A stretch of 64,000 nt of DNA from Azolla pinnata (taxonomy: Eukaryota > Streptophyta > Polypodiopsida > Salviniales > Salviniaceae), in contig JBBBWG010006224.1 of the NCBI GenBank assembly GCA_037176905.1, positions 1-64,000 on the forward strand. The letters are read 5' to 3'. A program made the translations under genes and the position numbers. Shown here piece by piece: positions 45,301-57,129 of the stretch. The stretch's first letter is position 1. The number at the start of each line of letters is the position of its first letter. A model generated the notes under the pieces. The model searched no databases. It was not told the DNA's origin and worked only from the letters and a program-made list of their open reading frames with translations.

Positions 45301-47621
45301 GAAGTTTTTTAGGCTAATTCCTACTTTTGCCAGGGATGTTTCTTATTTTATTCATATTTAATTATCCAGAATAAAGTTAAAGAGATGGAACTGAAGGGGC
45401 ATGCGGACAGTGTTGATCAACTATGCTGGGATCCTAAGCATGCTGATTTACTTGCAACTGCATCAGGAGATAAAACCGTGAGACTTTGGGATGCTCGCAG
45501 TAAGTGAAGGGAATGATTGTGCAATTTTGTACTGTATTAATATTTGCAAATTTTGATAAAAGGGGAATCTTGTTTTCGCTTCAGTTTGTTAGCATTTAAT
45601 TTACAAGAATTTTGTTTAAATTAAAGTTTTAAAGATTTTGTGATTGTGTAAAGCGTTTTTACTCTGATAATATATTTATCCCGAAAGCAACAAATTTACA
45701 ATCCAACTGTGCTTCACTTTTTAATATCTCTATGCTGTTTTTTTCCTGAAGCTTTTAACATCAACCAAGTTAAGGGGCATTGATGTGAATTTTCAGTCGT
45801 TTTATGAACACACTGAGGTCATTTATGCATTTCATTTATGCGTTTCAATCAAGTTCTGTGCCATGAAGTGTAATTTAAATTTTATAAAAAGTGTGTTATA
45901 ATCAAGCTACCCTTTGCAGCTGGTAAATGTTCTCAGCATGTTGAGCTTAGTGGTGAAAACATCAATATAACTTTCAAACCAGATGGCACAAATATTGCAG
46001 TTGGAAATAGGGTGACTACTTTATGTAACCTATTTTCGATATTTTGCTGGCTTTTGGAATAATAGAGCAAGAACTTATAATCTTTGTAAATTAGGATGAT
46101 GAACTTACAATAATTGATGTACGGAAATTCAAGGCCATTAACAAGCGGAAGTTCCCATATGAGGTAATGTAGTACTTACGTTTTGTAGTACAAATATGTT
46201 TAATGTATAGCTTACTTCTATATGGTGTATTTATTGCTATGTTTTAGTCATTGATAACCATGCCTGTTAATGTGTTTCAGGTCAATGAAATGGCATGGAA
46301 TACCACTGGAGAGCTCTTTTTCCTCACAACTGGGAATGGTAGCTAGATTTTTTTATGTGGAATAAGAGGTAATGATGATTGGTGATGTTAATCATGGGTG
46401 TCTCTCTTCCACAGGTACAGTAGATGTCTTATCTTATCCTTCTCTGTCGACACTGCAGAGTATTTATGCTCACACAGCAGGGTGCTATTGTATTGCAATT
46501 GATCCAACTGGAAGGTGACATTATGAATGGCTTAAAATGAAAAGAAGAAGAAAACAAGTTATTGTTCTGATTAAAGTTACTTATTGTCTCTTCCCCTAAT
46601 GCCTATAGGTACTTTGCTGTTGGGAGTGCAGATGCACTTGTTAGTCTTTGGGATCTTTCAGAAATGCTGTGTGTTCGAACATTTACCAAGCTCGAGTAAG
46701 AATAAATACTCTAAAGTTTTGGATTTTGGGAGCATACCCCTAATAATCCAAGATTGTGAAATAGTCCTGCAAATGTGGTGATTGAAGCCTATTAAGTTTT
46801 ACATTTCAAGTTACAATTGCTAGAATGAAATGCATAAAAGCTAACATTTCTGAGTTATACTCTTCAGGTGGCCAGTTAGGACGATCAGTTTCAATCATGA
46901 TGGGAAATATATAGCTTCAGCAAGCGAGGACTTATTTATTGATATTGTGAGTTCCATTACCAGTTGATAATGCTTGATTGTATCATGGACCTTTGGTAAG
47001 TTATCAAATGGCTAATCAATTAAATGAAGGCCAACATTAAGAATGGATATCTTCTCTAACTACAATGCAAATTAAATCAGAATTTTCTTCCTAATGAGGG
47101 TTGTTTTTGTAGATGCGTTCATATTAACTAGTTTTATGGATTCTATTGTTTCATAGGCAGAGGTTGAGAGTGGCAGATCAATATATCAAATTCCATGCCG
47201 AGCAGCCATGAACAGTGTTGAATGGAACCCAAAGTACAATCTTTTAGCATTTGCTGGCGATGACAAAAATAAATATTCTGTGGATGAAGGTGAATTTCCT
47301 ATTGCTGCTGACGTCATGAATTTGTTATGCTCTATGTATTTTCATTAGGATCGAATCGCGCTTCTTTTCTTCTGTGGTTTGAATCCCAAAAATGTCTTCA
47401 TAGGCCAGGGAGAGACAAAAAGAACATGAAGTTGACGAAATAATTTGTAGAGCAACTAACATGATTGACCGTACAATTTGGAAATAGTCACCCTGATATA
47501 GGGACATTTTGGGATGAAATGTGAGACATTTCCTGTAATTTGATACTCAAATATCTGCTTGTAATAATGTGTTTTGTATGATGCAGGTGTTTTCCGAGTG
47601 TTTGGATTCGAGACACAATAG
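42380..47621 (+). CDS. THO3: THO complex subunit 3 (THOC3/TEX1), WD40 protein
   Basis: Eleven exons (42380-42544, 44125-44220, 45370-45499, 45920-46011, 46095-46163, 46281-46338, 46415-46514, 46609-46695, 46868-46946, 47157-47289, 47587-47621) splice in frame with GT/AG sites to 347 residues. The body aligns with plant TEX1 over its whole length: REYVGHKKKVHSVAWN, GSVDQTARIW, HADSVDQLCWDPK, GDKTVRLWDAR, GENINITFKPDG, NRDDELTIIDVRKFK, YAHTAGCYCIAIDP, GSADALVSLWD, CRAAMNSVEWNPKYN, GVFRVFGFE. It forms a WD40 propeller in the nuclear THO/TREX complex, linking transcription to mRNA export; Arabidopsis TEX1 also acts in trans-acting siRNA production. The N-terminus is extended by about 35 residues with an eight-Gln run. 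The end of exon 1 is tandemly copied into intron 1. Confidence 0.97.
42509..42965. repeat. 152-bp tandem triplication spanning the THO3 exon-1 splice donor
   Basis: Units start at about 42509, 42661 and 42813, each beginning (C)TTTAC(A/T)CCCGGGAG. Each contains the last ~36 bases of exon 1, the donor GAAGAAG|GTC(A/G)GAC and the first ~115 bases of the intron. Units 1 and 2 are nearly identical; unit 3 has diverged. Confidence 0.95.
44600..44790. repeat. Tandem TTCTAGCATAATTTG repeats in THO3 intron 2
   Basis: About seven copies of ATTCTAGCATAATTTG, with GTGTGAGGTA and GGATAATCCTATTG spacers, suggest nested duplication of a short unit. Confidence 0.85.
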
Positions 47622-49529
47622 TTGATCTTTTCCCAACCATGCACAATAGTTGATAATATGAATTTTTTTAGTAAAAACCCTGAACAGGAATTTGGACTCT
47701 CAACCATGCTGACATGTACAAGCCATGTCGTACAATAGGACGACAGTGAAAGATGGATGGCGTGCATCCAAGCCTGTAAGCATTTCTGGATGTATTACAC
47801 CTTCATTTCTTGTAATATCGGATAATTGAACAAACTTCTTTAGAGATGAGAAAATAGAAAACCGAACATTTTGAAAGAACAGAAAAGCGAGACATTTTTG
47901 GCTTGTTTGTTTGGGAGAGAATATTTCACCTCTTGTATATTATTGGTCATGTAAAGATTGATAGCAGCTGTCTATGGAGAAAGATGCTCTGCCTGTTTGT
48001 ATGGTAGCGTATATTTCAGACTTTGCAATATCTCTTATGCCTTGCGATAATTTGTATTGGATAATCAGGACAAACAGAGGTTGTCTTCATTTTTTTGATT
48101 TTGTTTCTTTATATGCCACTTGATCTCCCTAGAGATGATCACATGGGCATGAACCTAACCCTTTTTTCCCAGGTAGGCTAGGAACTAAGGCCTTATGTGC
48201 GATTTTAACTAACCTTATTACTTGTCAATGAATCACAGTAGACTGTCGGGGGCAGAAAAGAGGGATGTTGAAACCTAGGTTCGCGTCATATATCAGGTAT
48301 TTCCCACTACAGTGCATTTTTGGTTCAAGGTTAAGCCAGTTCTTTGTTGTCCTTTCAATAGCAGTTCTCAATTATGCCCATCACAACTCATCTTACGGCT
48401 ACATAGGTTACTATGTAGTGTTATAGTTAGTTTATTTCAAGGACAACATCAGATCAAGTGGTGTCTTGTTGAAGCCTCTTGACTTTTGCTTTAGTCGCTT
48501 GCCACAGGTGCCAACACATTGATGTGCCTCTACTCAAAAGATTTCCACTATAATGCAAGGTTGAGGAACTGTTTGATTAGGAAAATGTCTACTTTCCATT
48601 GGAAAGATGAGAAAGGTTTCATATAGCAAGAAGAACTAGCAATCAGGCAAGTAAAGGAATTGTTTGATTAGGAAAACGTCTACTTGCCATCAGTTCAGTC
48701 CGATTGGCTTCATTATTGGAGCATCATTGAAAAGTCGTTTTGAAAAGATTGTCATCACTCAATAGTGAATATTAGTTAGATAATCGAATGCAATCTTATA
48801 TTTGATGAGAGAAGTACCGAGTAGTCATTGGAAAGGTGATATAACACTCCTAGTTGTTGTACAGAAAGGTTTGATATAGCGAGAACTTCTAGCAATCAGG
48901 CAAGTAAAGGAGAATTGTGATTGATCTGATCGGGGTAAATGAAAATGCTTAGCCTTGCAAGAGTTGAACCCTGCTCCTTTCCATAACACAGACTTTGAAC
49001 CATGCTTATCCAAATGCATGCATACATGCACATGCACGCATACATACTTACATTACTCATGCGTACGTATACATACGCACGTACACATACGTCCATGTAT
49101 ACATACGCCCACATACATATACACACATACACACATGCATACATACATACATACATATACACACATAGACACCCATGCATACATATATACATACATACAC
49201 ACAAATGCATGTACACATACATATGGACACACGCACGCATGCACATTGATGAAGTACATACATACGGACATACATTCATGCGCACTGCAGGCCTAATAGA
49301 TAGGTAATCCGCTCTCATGCTTGCTGTAAACTTTCGTTTACGGGCGGGAGATACATACATACATGCACGCACACATACATACATACATACATGCGCACAG
49401 ACATACATGCGCATTGCACGCATACACAGACACACACATACATGCATGCGCAGCGCACGCACACATCGACACCCACACATACATACAGTATGCCGGGGAG
49501 GCTCCACATCGGCGGCAGATTTGCATCAG
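47622..49529. other. THO3 3' region and intergenic; segment duplication and ACAT microsatellite
   Basis: 48558-48670 and 48825-48915 share AAAGGTTT(C/G)ATATAGC(A/G)AGAA and CTAGCAATCAGGCAAGTAAAG, an imperfect duplication. 49020-49275 and 49345-49485 are ACATAC/ATGCAC-type simple repeats running up to the PPR gene. No gene recognised. Confidence 0.65.
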
Positions 49530-52103
49530 ATGGAAGGATTAATGGCAGCTCCCGCTTCCCCTGCAGATCCGAGGGATCTCATCTCCCTGCTCCACAAAGA
49601 ATGCCATCCGCAGCAGGGCTACCGGATCCATGACCATCTCCTCAAGTTAGGGTTTTCCCACCGACCCCTCGTCGAAACATTGATCCTCAACATGTACGGC
49701 AGATGTGGAGATCTGGCTGCCGCCGAGGCCGTGTTTCAGAAGGCCGCCGCTAAGGACAGTTGTGCCCTCTGGAACTCGATGATAAGCATTTATGCCAAGC
49801 ACGGGCGCTGCGAAGAGGCTTTTGAGCTCTATCTGCAGATGCGAGCGGAAGGTGTAACGCCCACCCAGGTCACGTTCCAGTGTGTTTCGCAGGCTTGCAA
49901 CGGTCCGGAGTTTCTCGAGAAATGCCAGAGTATCCATGATGATGTTGTCGGGTTTGGGTATGAAGGAGAAGCTGCACTAGGGTGTGCACTTGTTAGCATG
50001 TATGGGCGGTGCGGATCCGTTGAATTTGCTTGTATAATGTTCGAAAAGGCTTGCAAACAAGACGTGGTCTCGTGGACAGCTTTGATAACAGTATGCGCTA
50101 TGCAGGGGTACAGCGAATGTGCGTTCGAAGCCTTTCAGAGGATGCAAGAACAAGGCATAGCACCGAATAGTGTTACATTTATTGGGATCCTCTCTGGCAA
50201 CGTATGTATCGGAATCGGTCTCGTGCTTCATGCGTCAATTGTGAAGTGTGGATTCGACTCAGAAGATGCGAATGCCGACATTGGCACTGGCCTTCGATTA
50301 GCAACTTCCCTTGTGAACATGTATGGGAAATGCGGTTACTTGGATGATGCCCGCTTTGTGTTTGACAATTTGCCCGATAAGAATGTTACCACATGGAATG
50401 CTATGATCGATGCATATGCGCAAAATCATCGAGGCTCACAAGGCCTTTTGTTGTTCAGAAAATTGTGTGCCAGCAATGTAGATCCTGATGCAAGCACATT
50501 TGTTAGCTCATTGGTTGCATGCCTAAGCTCGGATGATGCAGAGAGGGAGGGAGAGTTTATTCATGCTTGTATTAAAGGGACAATGTATGAAAGCAACGTC
50601 ATGGTTGCAACTGCCTTGATGAATATGTATTGCAAATTTGGGAATATGGAAAAAGCTCGGTTAGTGTTTGATCATATACATTGGCGCACTGTGGTAACTT
50701 GGAACACACTCATTTGTGGGTATGTATGTGAAAGGGAAGGTGGACGTAAAGTGCTTGAACTCATTCGATGTATGCTTGAACAGGGCATAATGCCCGACAA
50801 TATTACATATGTGGGCATTTTCGGTGGATGTGAGATTTCACAAGATATTGAAGAAGCTCTGAGGTTTCACGCTGGGTTTTCCAGCATCCGTGTTGTTTTG
50901 GAAGCAGATGTTGCAGTTAGGATCGCCCTTGTCAATCTGTATGGTAAGTGTGGACGTCTAGCCGAAGCTCGTGCTCTATTTGATATGATTCCGAAGCATA
51001 ATCCTGTATCATGGAATGCTATGATCTCCGTATATGCTCAACAAGGAGAGTTTGAAGAAAGCTTAAGTCTTTTCATGAGTTTGTTACAAGGAAGCCCTGT
51101 GTTCGATGAAGCCTTGTTGATCACTGCATTGGGTGTATGTGCTAATTCACCATTTCATGTGCATGGGAGATTGATTCATGGTCTTGTGGTGAAGCTTGGG
51201 TATGATGTGAGTACGGAAGTTGGAACAGCAATCATTGATATGTATGGAAAATTTGGAAATTTAGAGGAAGCCAGATCATGTTTCCTTAGGCTCAATGTGC
51301 ATAATGTAATGGAATGGAATGCCCTTATTGGGGCTTATATAAGGAATGGGTGCTACACAGAGGCCATTGAGCTCTTCCGTACAATGCAAGAGGATCATGT
51401 CCGCCTAGATACAGTGACCTTTGTAACAATTCTAGGTGCTTTTTCAGGATCCTTGGAACCTGCAGGAAGTAGATTGACAGCTTTGCACGGCATTATAGTT
51501 GGCCATGGTTTTGAGCCCACTGTAGACACAGGAACAGCTCTCATCAGCATGTATGGGAAAAATGGCAATTTGGAAAGGGCATGTATAATGTTTGCGAAAT
51601 TGCCAACCCGGTGCCTTATATCATGGAATTCGATGATGACTGCCTTTGCTCAACATGGGCTTGGGCAAGAAGTGTTTCATTTGTTCATCCAAATGTTAGG
51701 CGAAGGTCTACAACCCGATGGGGTCACGATGTTGGTGGTTCTTTCAGCATGTAGTCACATGGGTTTGATCAAGGAGAGCCAAAGGTTCTTCACATCAATG
51801 CTGTGTCATTACGAATCTGAACCAAAGCTGGAGCATTTTGGGTGTTTGGTGGATCTATATGGGCGATTGGGAAAGGTGGATGAAGCAAAGACGTTGATTT
51901 ATGGACTGCATTTGGAAGACCATGTGTTCTTCTGGCAGATATTGTTAGGGGCTTGCAAGCTACATAATAATATGGAAGTTGGAAAGCATGCAATGCGAAA
52001 TGCAGTGGAGCTGGATTCTGGTAATTCAGCACCTTATATATTGTTATCTCATATATATTTGAGCAATGATGAATGGACTACTACATCAGTCGAGCTTTCT
52101 TAA
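49530..52103 (+). CDS. PLS-class pentatricopeptide repeat protein with truncated E2 motif
   Basis: Intronless frame; the ATG at 49530 gives 857 residues. An in-frame ATG at 49317 would add 71 residues translated from the ACAT microsatellite and is unlikely. About 22 P/L/S-type PPR motifs follow one another (for example NMYGRCGDLAAAEAVF, WNSMISIYAKHGRCEEAF, VNMYGKCGYLDDARFVF, WNAMISVYAQQGEF). They end in an E1-like segment (FFWQILLGACKLHNN) and the beginning of E2 (SAPYILLSHIYLSNDEW), where the protein stops. There is no DYW domain. PLS-class PPR proteins are imported into mitochondria or chloroplasts and bind RNA one base per repeat, usually for C-to-U editing. Without full E2/DYW it would need a partner deaminase or do another job. 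Confidence 0.92.
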   Translation: MEGLMAAPASPADPRDLISLLHKECHPQQGYRIHDHLLKLGFSHRPLVETLILNMYGRCGDLAAAEAVFQKAAAKDSCALWNSMISIYAKHGRCEEAFELYLQMRAEGVTPTQVTFQCVSQACNGPEFLEKCQSIHDDVVGFGYEGEAALGCALVSMYGRCGSVEFACIMFEKACKQDVVSWTALITVCAMQGYSECAFEAFQRMQEQGIAPNSVTFIGILSGNVCIGIGLVLHASIVKCGFDSEDANADIGTGLRLATSLVNMYGKCGYLDDARFVFDNLPDKNVTTWNAMIDAYAQNHRGSQGLLLFRKLCASNVDPDASTFVSSLVACLSSDDAEREGEFIHACIKGTMYESNVMVATALMNMYCKFGNMEKARLVFDHIHWRTVVTWNTLICGYVCEREGGRKVLELIRCMLEQGIMPDNITYVGIFGGCEISQDIEEALRFHAGFSSIRVVLEADVAVRIALVNLYGKCGRLAEARALFDMIPKHNPVSWNAMISVYAQQGEFEESLSLFMSLLQGSPVFDEALLITALGVCANSPFHVHGRLIHGLVVKLGYDVSTEVGTAIIDMYGKFGNLEEARSCFLRLNVHNVMEWNALIGAYIRNGCYTEAIELFRTMQEDHVRLDTVTFVTILGAFSGSLEPAGSRLTALHGIIVGHGFEPTVDTGTALISMYGKNGNLERACIMFAKLPTRCLISWNSMMTAFAQHGLGQEVFHLFIQMLGEGLQPDGVTMLVVLSACSHMGLIKESQRFFTSMLCHYESEPKLEHFGCLVDLYGRLGKVDEAKTLIYGLHLEDHVFFWQILLGACKLHNNMEVGKHAMRNAVELDSGNSAPYILLSHIYLSNDEWTTTSVELS

Positions 52104-53048
52104 TCGAACTGGTGTCTGGCAGGTACTACTCACACATGCTCATGGTGGGTTACACAATGATGCAATGTAACATAAAAACTGTATAGCTACACCATTTACA
52201 TACTTGAATACAATTATACTACTGAGGTCTTGGACGATCCATGATTATAACGCTAGAGATTTGTGCAGGATGGCAATGCACCAGCTTAGGTGACATTATG
52301 TCGTAAGTAAGCGAGTAAAGTGTCAAATTACATCCAACGCCTGGTTCACATCAAACCAGTGTGTGAAATTGCGCTATTGCTAGGTACAGAATGCTACACC
52401 ACTGTACAGGAAAATTGTAAGATGTTACTTGGCATCCAATAATGAAATCTTAAATCCAACCGTAAGTTTGTCAATGTGATGCTTAATAGATATAATGAAG
52501 CACATATGTATACGTTTAGAACTTTATTTGTGAAACATAAATTGTTGCCCGTATGATCCAAAAGGTCATGGAACAACCAGGTTTATGTGATTCTAGCTTT
52601 GGTATACGGCAAGTGGCTTGCCGTATTACCATTTGTGTTGGCCACTTACAATTCATACAAGACTTCCAAAACATAGAAATCGGTTAAACTTGTTATCATT
52701 AAAGTTTGTCCAATGATTCGATAAATGATCAATCGAACACCCCAATCAACACATGATGTAAATTCACACCAAATACTAAGACCATACTCATGTACACTTG
52801 AAATTCCGCAAATGTATTTTTAGATTGCAAAACCTTAGAACATGCAAGAATCGAGGGGTTTTGTTACAAGATGTTCATAATGGAAACATCTATTGCGTGA
52901 GTAGTGAAATGCAAATGGTTTCCAAAGATGAGGAAAAAACGTTGGCTCCCAAATGTATGGTTTATATATACACATGTACCCATGAATGGATGAGGTAAAG
53001 CTATTGCACTCCGTTGATCACAAACATGGTTACATGTTACACGCTACA
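52104..53048. other. Intergenic between convergent PPR and SERF genes
   Basis: No repeat array or coding segment stands out. It should contain both 3' UTRs. Confidence 0.6.
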
Positions 53049-53633
53049 CTATTTCAGCTTGTTTCCATTGCTGGCGTTACCCCCTTGAGCAGAAGCAGCT
53101 TTCTTAGCAAGTTTCTCCTGAAGAGCCTTAGCATCACTGATCAAACATAGAGAGAAAATTATTTTGCGTTAAAAATATTTAAAGAACATCATAATCAACA
53201 GCAATTAAGATATGCAAACAAAGCCTGATCCACGTGTAAATGTGCCACAGTAACGATATCAAAAAGAAAAAAACCACAATAATAACAGAAGTTGGAAGTA
53301 GCTTTTATGGAAAATGCTTTGCATAGATCCAACAATATTCGAGATGTTGTGAGCAATACACCAGATGAGGCTGAAATTTTGTCAATTGCAAAGCAATTTT
53401 GAAGTTAAGGCCTCTAAAATGACAAGCAAAAACAGCAGAAAATTGCCCACAAAATAAGCTTCACTTTTTACATTGGAAGTAAGCTAGACAACGTACCGTT
53501 CCCGCCTCTGCTCTGGGGTCAATTCATCCTTCTTTGCACCAGCACCAGGTTTCTTGGCTGCCCTCGCAAGGGCTCTTTCTCGATCTCGATCTCGCTGGTT
53601 CCCACGTGCAACGCTCTTTACAGTTAAGGCCAT
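53049..53633 (-). CDS. Small EDRK-rich factor (SERF/4F5 family)
   Basis: Exon 1 is 53497-53633 (ATG at 53631-53633) and exon 2 is 53049-53136. They join CG|T across a 360-bp GT/AG intron to give 74 residues. RGNQRDRDRERALARAAKK is the 4F5 signature, followed by DELTPEQRRERDAKALQEKL and a short Ala/Gly/Asn tail. SERF proteins are small, very basic and disordered; the worm homologue MOAG-4 promotes protein aggregation. Their plant role is poorly known. Most family members begin at M-x-RGNQR, so the seven extra residues here (MALTVKS) may mean the true start codon is in an upstream leader exon joined at the AAAG just before this stretch. Confidence 0.88.
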
Positions 53634-54930
53634 ACATCACGTCAATAGAAACACAACATGCATCATTATATAAACACCCACAAGCATGCATCAACACATA
53701 CATCTGGGTCAATATCACCATGCACTAGACATTATCACCGGGGCACTATAATATCAACAAAAGCATCCATGCACCCATGCATCAGTAGCACATGAACGCA
53801 CATAGGAATACACAATTTAAACAACAGACATCGCTTAGTACACGTTTTAACCATAACTGCAATACTGGATCACTAAAGACCCAGCACATTCGGATGTCCT
53901 CGCATCATTATCTGTGAAATGCATGCATACGTGGCGATACAAGGACACATCACACCAATACAGACATGCCAATTCACACATCTGTAAACGGCTACCTGCA
54001 TCGCAGTATGTTTACGCAGTATGTTTACACATGAAAATCATAAATCAACATATATAAGTACGTACATAGGCATATACACACATTCGTAGCAGTATTCATC
54101 ATAATACACGAATCGAATCCATGCACAAATTCACAGAAACATCAAACGCACCAACTAAATATTAACAATAAGCACAAAAACTAATGGTGCGGACACTATA
54201 TACATACTATTCCCGCACCAAAACATACAAGGATGCACGTGACATTTGCGATAACCATCGTTCGACGTCTCTCTACAAAATATGCACCAGCACACATCAC
54301 GTAGTTGAAGAAACACATACACACAATAAAGGCACACATACAACATTGTCGTAAACGACGGCTTGACATTACACGCCATATATATCTGCCATTGCACACG
54401 TCCCAAAATTCAACACATATACAGATTTAACCAGGAAATTTTGCAGGTTTCCAGAACTAGATCAGACCACAAAAAATTGACATAGTTTGGATCAGATCGA
54501 TACGGTTGAAGCAAAAACAACAAAGAAAGCCAGATCAACAAGAAGCCTCTCACCAATAACTATGCACGAAGAACACCAGCAACAGCAACAGCAACAGAGC
54601 TCCAAGCCATGATCATCATCATCATCATCATCATCTATATATATCAATCTCGAACACGCAATTCTCATCACAAGAAAACACACAAAGATGATCGAGCAGG
54701 TTGCGGAGAAAGGTGGGAGAAGAGCGAAGAACGAAACCGGAAGGAAGGATATGAGACATTGCTACAGACGGTAAGATCAGGGGGTTGTGGGGGTCTGGAA
54801 GCGGCGAGCCGGAGGTGAAGACAGACGAAGCAGCAGAAATCGAAGGCGAAGATGGCGATGGCGAACACGAAGGTCAGACACAGAAAAAAAGAGATGGAGA
54901 CGGAAGCGGGGAAGGTTCTGGAAGCTCCCG
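53634..54930. other. Upstream of SERF; no further gene recognised
   Basis: CA/ACAC-rich sequence at 53640-54360 and a (CAT)n run at about 54609-54634. The SERF leader exon may lie near 54640-54780, where the minus strand is CT-rich, but I cannot define it. Confidence 0.45.
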
Positions 54931-54936
54931 AATCGG

Positions 54937-55160
54937 GCACGTTCACACCGGGACTCTAAACGGGGGGCACATTCACACCGGCACTCTAGAATTGGGTCTA
55001 TTCACACCGGGACTCCAGAATTGGGTCTATTCACACCGGGACTCTAGAATTGGGTCTATTCGCACCGGGACTCTAGAATTGGGTCTATTCACACCGGGAC
55101 TCTAGAAGTGGGTTCATTCACACCGGTGACTCTAGAACGAGGGCACGTTCACACCAAGAA
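54937..55160. repeat. 29-bp minisatellite
   Basis: About eight copies of TCACACCGGGACTCTAGAAT plus TGGGTCTAT, with variants (GGGGGCACA, GAGGGCACG) at the edges. Confidence 0.92.
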
Positions 55161-56671
55161 TCCAGCTGGACACGTATGATCATTGGGAAGCAATTTCAGA
55201 GGCCAGTTTTTTGCGTACATTCACCCTGTGTAACTGTTGCTAGACCTTAAGAATCGGGAGCGAATTCGCATCGGAACTCTCCGCAAAGCTCTCCCATTGG
55301 ACTGTTATGGGATTGTGGCCAGAAGGTCTCGCACGAATCCGACCATGGGAACCGCAGAAGCCTCCTAAAACGCCTTCGTGTTTTCGATTCGCGACTCGTT
55401 TGTGGGTTTCAGAAGCGACCTACCTGAGCTTCTCGATTTGGCTAGAGATCGATCTCAATCTCTAGGAAGCCTCCCCGTTCTTCGACAAGCCATATGTAGA
55501 GTGTGATGATGAGCTGGAGATGAACGTCGGGCTTCTGGACTTCAGACTGTCGTTTAGAAGAAGTAAGCGAGAGAACGTGACCAGAACCGAGAAAGCTCGA
55601 AGCTTTTGTACCATCAAGACCAGATGGATTCACAAGAGGGAAGTTCGAGGTGGATTGTCACGAGGAATTAGCACACGCGTAGCGTTAATAACCTCCGGAT
55701 TAGGCGTAACTATGAGTAATCAAGGCACTACTTTTTTTATTCATGGGAGCATTAGAGAAACCCTTGAACTGTTCATTTAGCAGTATTACGGCCGACTGAA
55801 GGCGATTACGTAATGAGCTAGGGCTAGTAATGCACCCCAATCCGGTCCAAATTGAACTGAACCGCAAATATCACGGTTCAGCTTAACCCATTAGGTTCAA
55901 CTTCACGTTTAGTTTAAGAAGTGCTTTATGAGTTCAGTTTTGGTTCGGTTCAGTTCAAGACATTGTCAGGTAAGCTGGGTTCAGTTTGAAAACCACCATC
56001 TTTAACGATTTAAGTTAAACTTATGTAACCTATCAATGCTCATATAATATTTTAACTATGACATGTTTTGTGTTTGTTTTCTTGTGATAATTTAAAAAAT
56101 AAAGAATTTACATAGTTCAGCTCGAACAACTTCAACTCCGGTTCGTGATAGTTCAGTCCCCATCTTTGAAGTTCAGGATTTCCTATTATTGGCTCGGTTG
56201 GGTTTAGTTTAATGCAATGTGCTAAAAATCGAACTGAACCTAAAATGAATCGATGATTGGATTCATTATTAGAATATAACATTTTTCGGCGGATTGAATA
56301 AGATTTGTGCATTTACATGTATAGGTCATAGGTTCGAATATACATCACAAGCCATTTTGTATTGGAACTTTTGATTGAATAAAATTTGTGCATTTAAATG
56401 TATAGGTCATAGGTCCGAATATATACATTACAAGCCATTTTCTATTGGAACTCATGACAGGATCGTGCCGAAACTGGTTCAAGATTTAAAACGGGGTCTA
56501 GGCCAAACTTCAGATCAAGATCAGTAATTTTCTCGAAACCCCTTGTCACAGGAAAAACTCCATCTCTGTCGTCGTCTCAAGAGTGGAGGAGTTGGAGAAG
56601 GTCAAAGGGTATGTAATTCCAAGGTATAATACGTTGTTGGAACGCAGTTGAGAACTAAGACCGAGTGAGAT
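55161..56671. other. Intergenic with GGTTCAGTT-rich stretch and 72-bp duplication
   Basis: 55840-55990 is rich in GGTTCAGTT-like words. About 56293-56450 holds two copies of a unit GATTGAATAA(G/A)ATTTGTGCA...GGTCATAGGT(T/C)CGAATAT. No coding region recognised. Confidence 0.6.
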
Positions 56672-57079
56672 ATAACTAGTTTCGGAGTCGATCTTTTCGC
56701 ACCCTAAACTTTCGAATGTAGCTAGATTCTGCTGTCATGGGTAATCTTACGATGTGCCCGTGGGGATCAGTTCAGCAAATCTCCTTCATTTGCATCATTT
56801 CTTCACCAATAACTAGTCTAGGAGTCGATATTTTCGCACCCTAAACTTCCATAAGCAACCAGATTCTGCTGTCATGGCTAATCTTACGACGTGCCCGCGG
56901 ATCAGTTCAACAAATCTTCTTCATTTGAATCATTTCTTCGCCAATAACTAGTCTACGAGTCGATCTTTTCGCACCCGAAACTTTCATAAGCAACCGGATT
57001 CTGCTGTCATGGCTAATCTTACGACGTGCCCGCGGATCAGTTCCGCAAATCTTCTTCATTTGCATCATTTCTTCACCAA
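56672..57079. repeat. ~136-bp tandem triplication 5' of the zinc-knuckle gene
   Basis: Copies begin ATAACTAGT at 56672, 56809 and 56944, and share GATTCTGCTGTCATGG, TAATCTTACGA(T/C)GTGCCCG and CATTTGCATCATTTCTTC. Copies 2 and 3 are closest. The array ends about 250 bp before the presumed 5' UTR intron donor of the zinc-knuckle gene. Confidence 0.92.
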
Positions 57080-57129
57080 TAAAAAAGGATCTCGTTCAGG
57101 CAAAAACAAAACAGAAAACAAAAACAGAA

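Noticed and set aside
48896-49526. Met/Cys/Val-rich minus-strand frames 5' of the PPR gene
   Set aside because: Translations of the ACAT/ATGC microsatellite.
56290-56450. tRNA or SINE because of GGTTCGAAT
   Set aside because: No A box or cloverleaf, and the word is inside a 72-bp tandem duplication.
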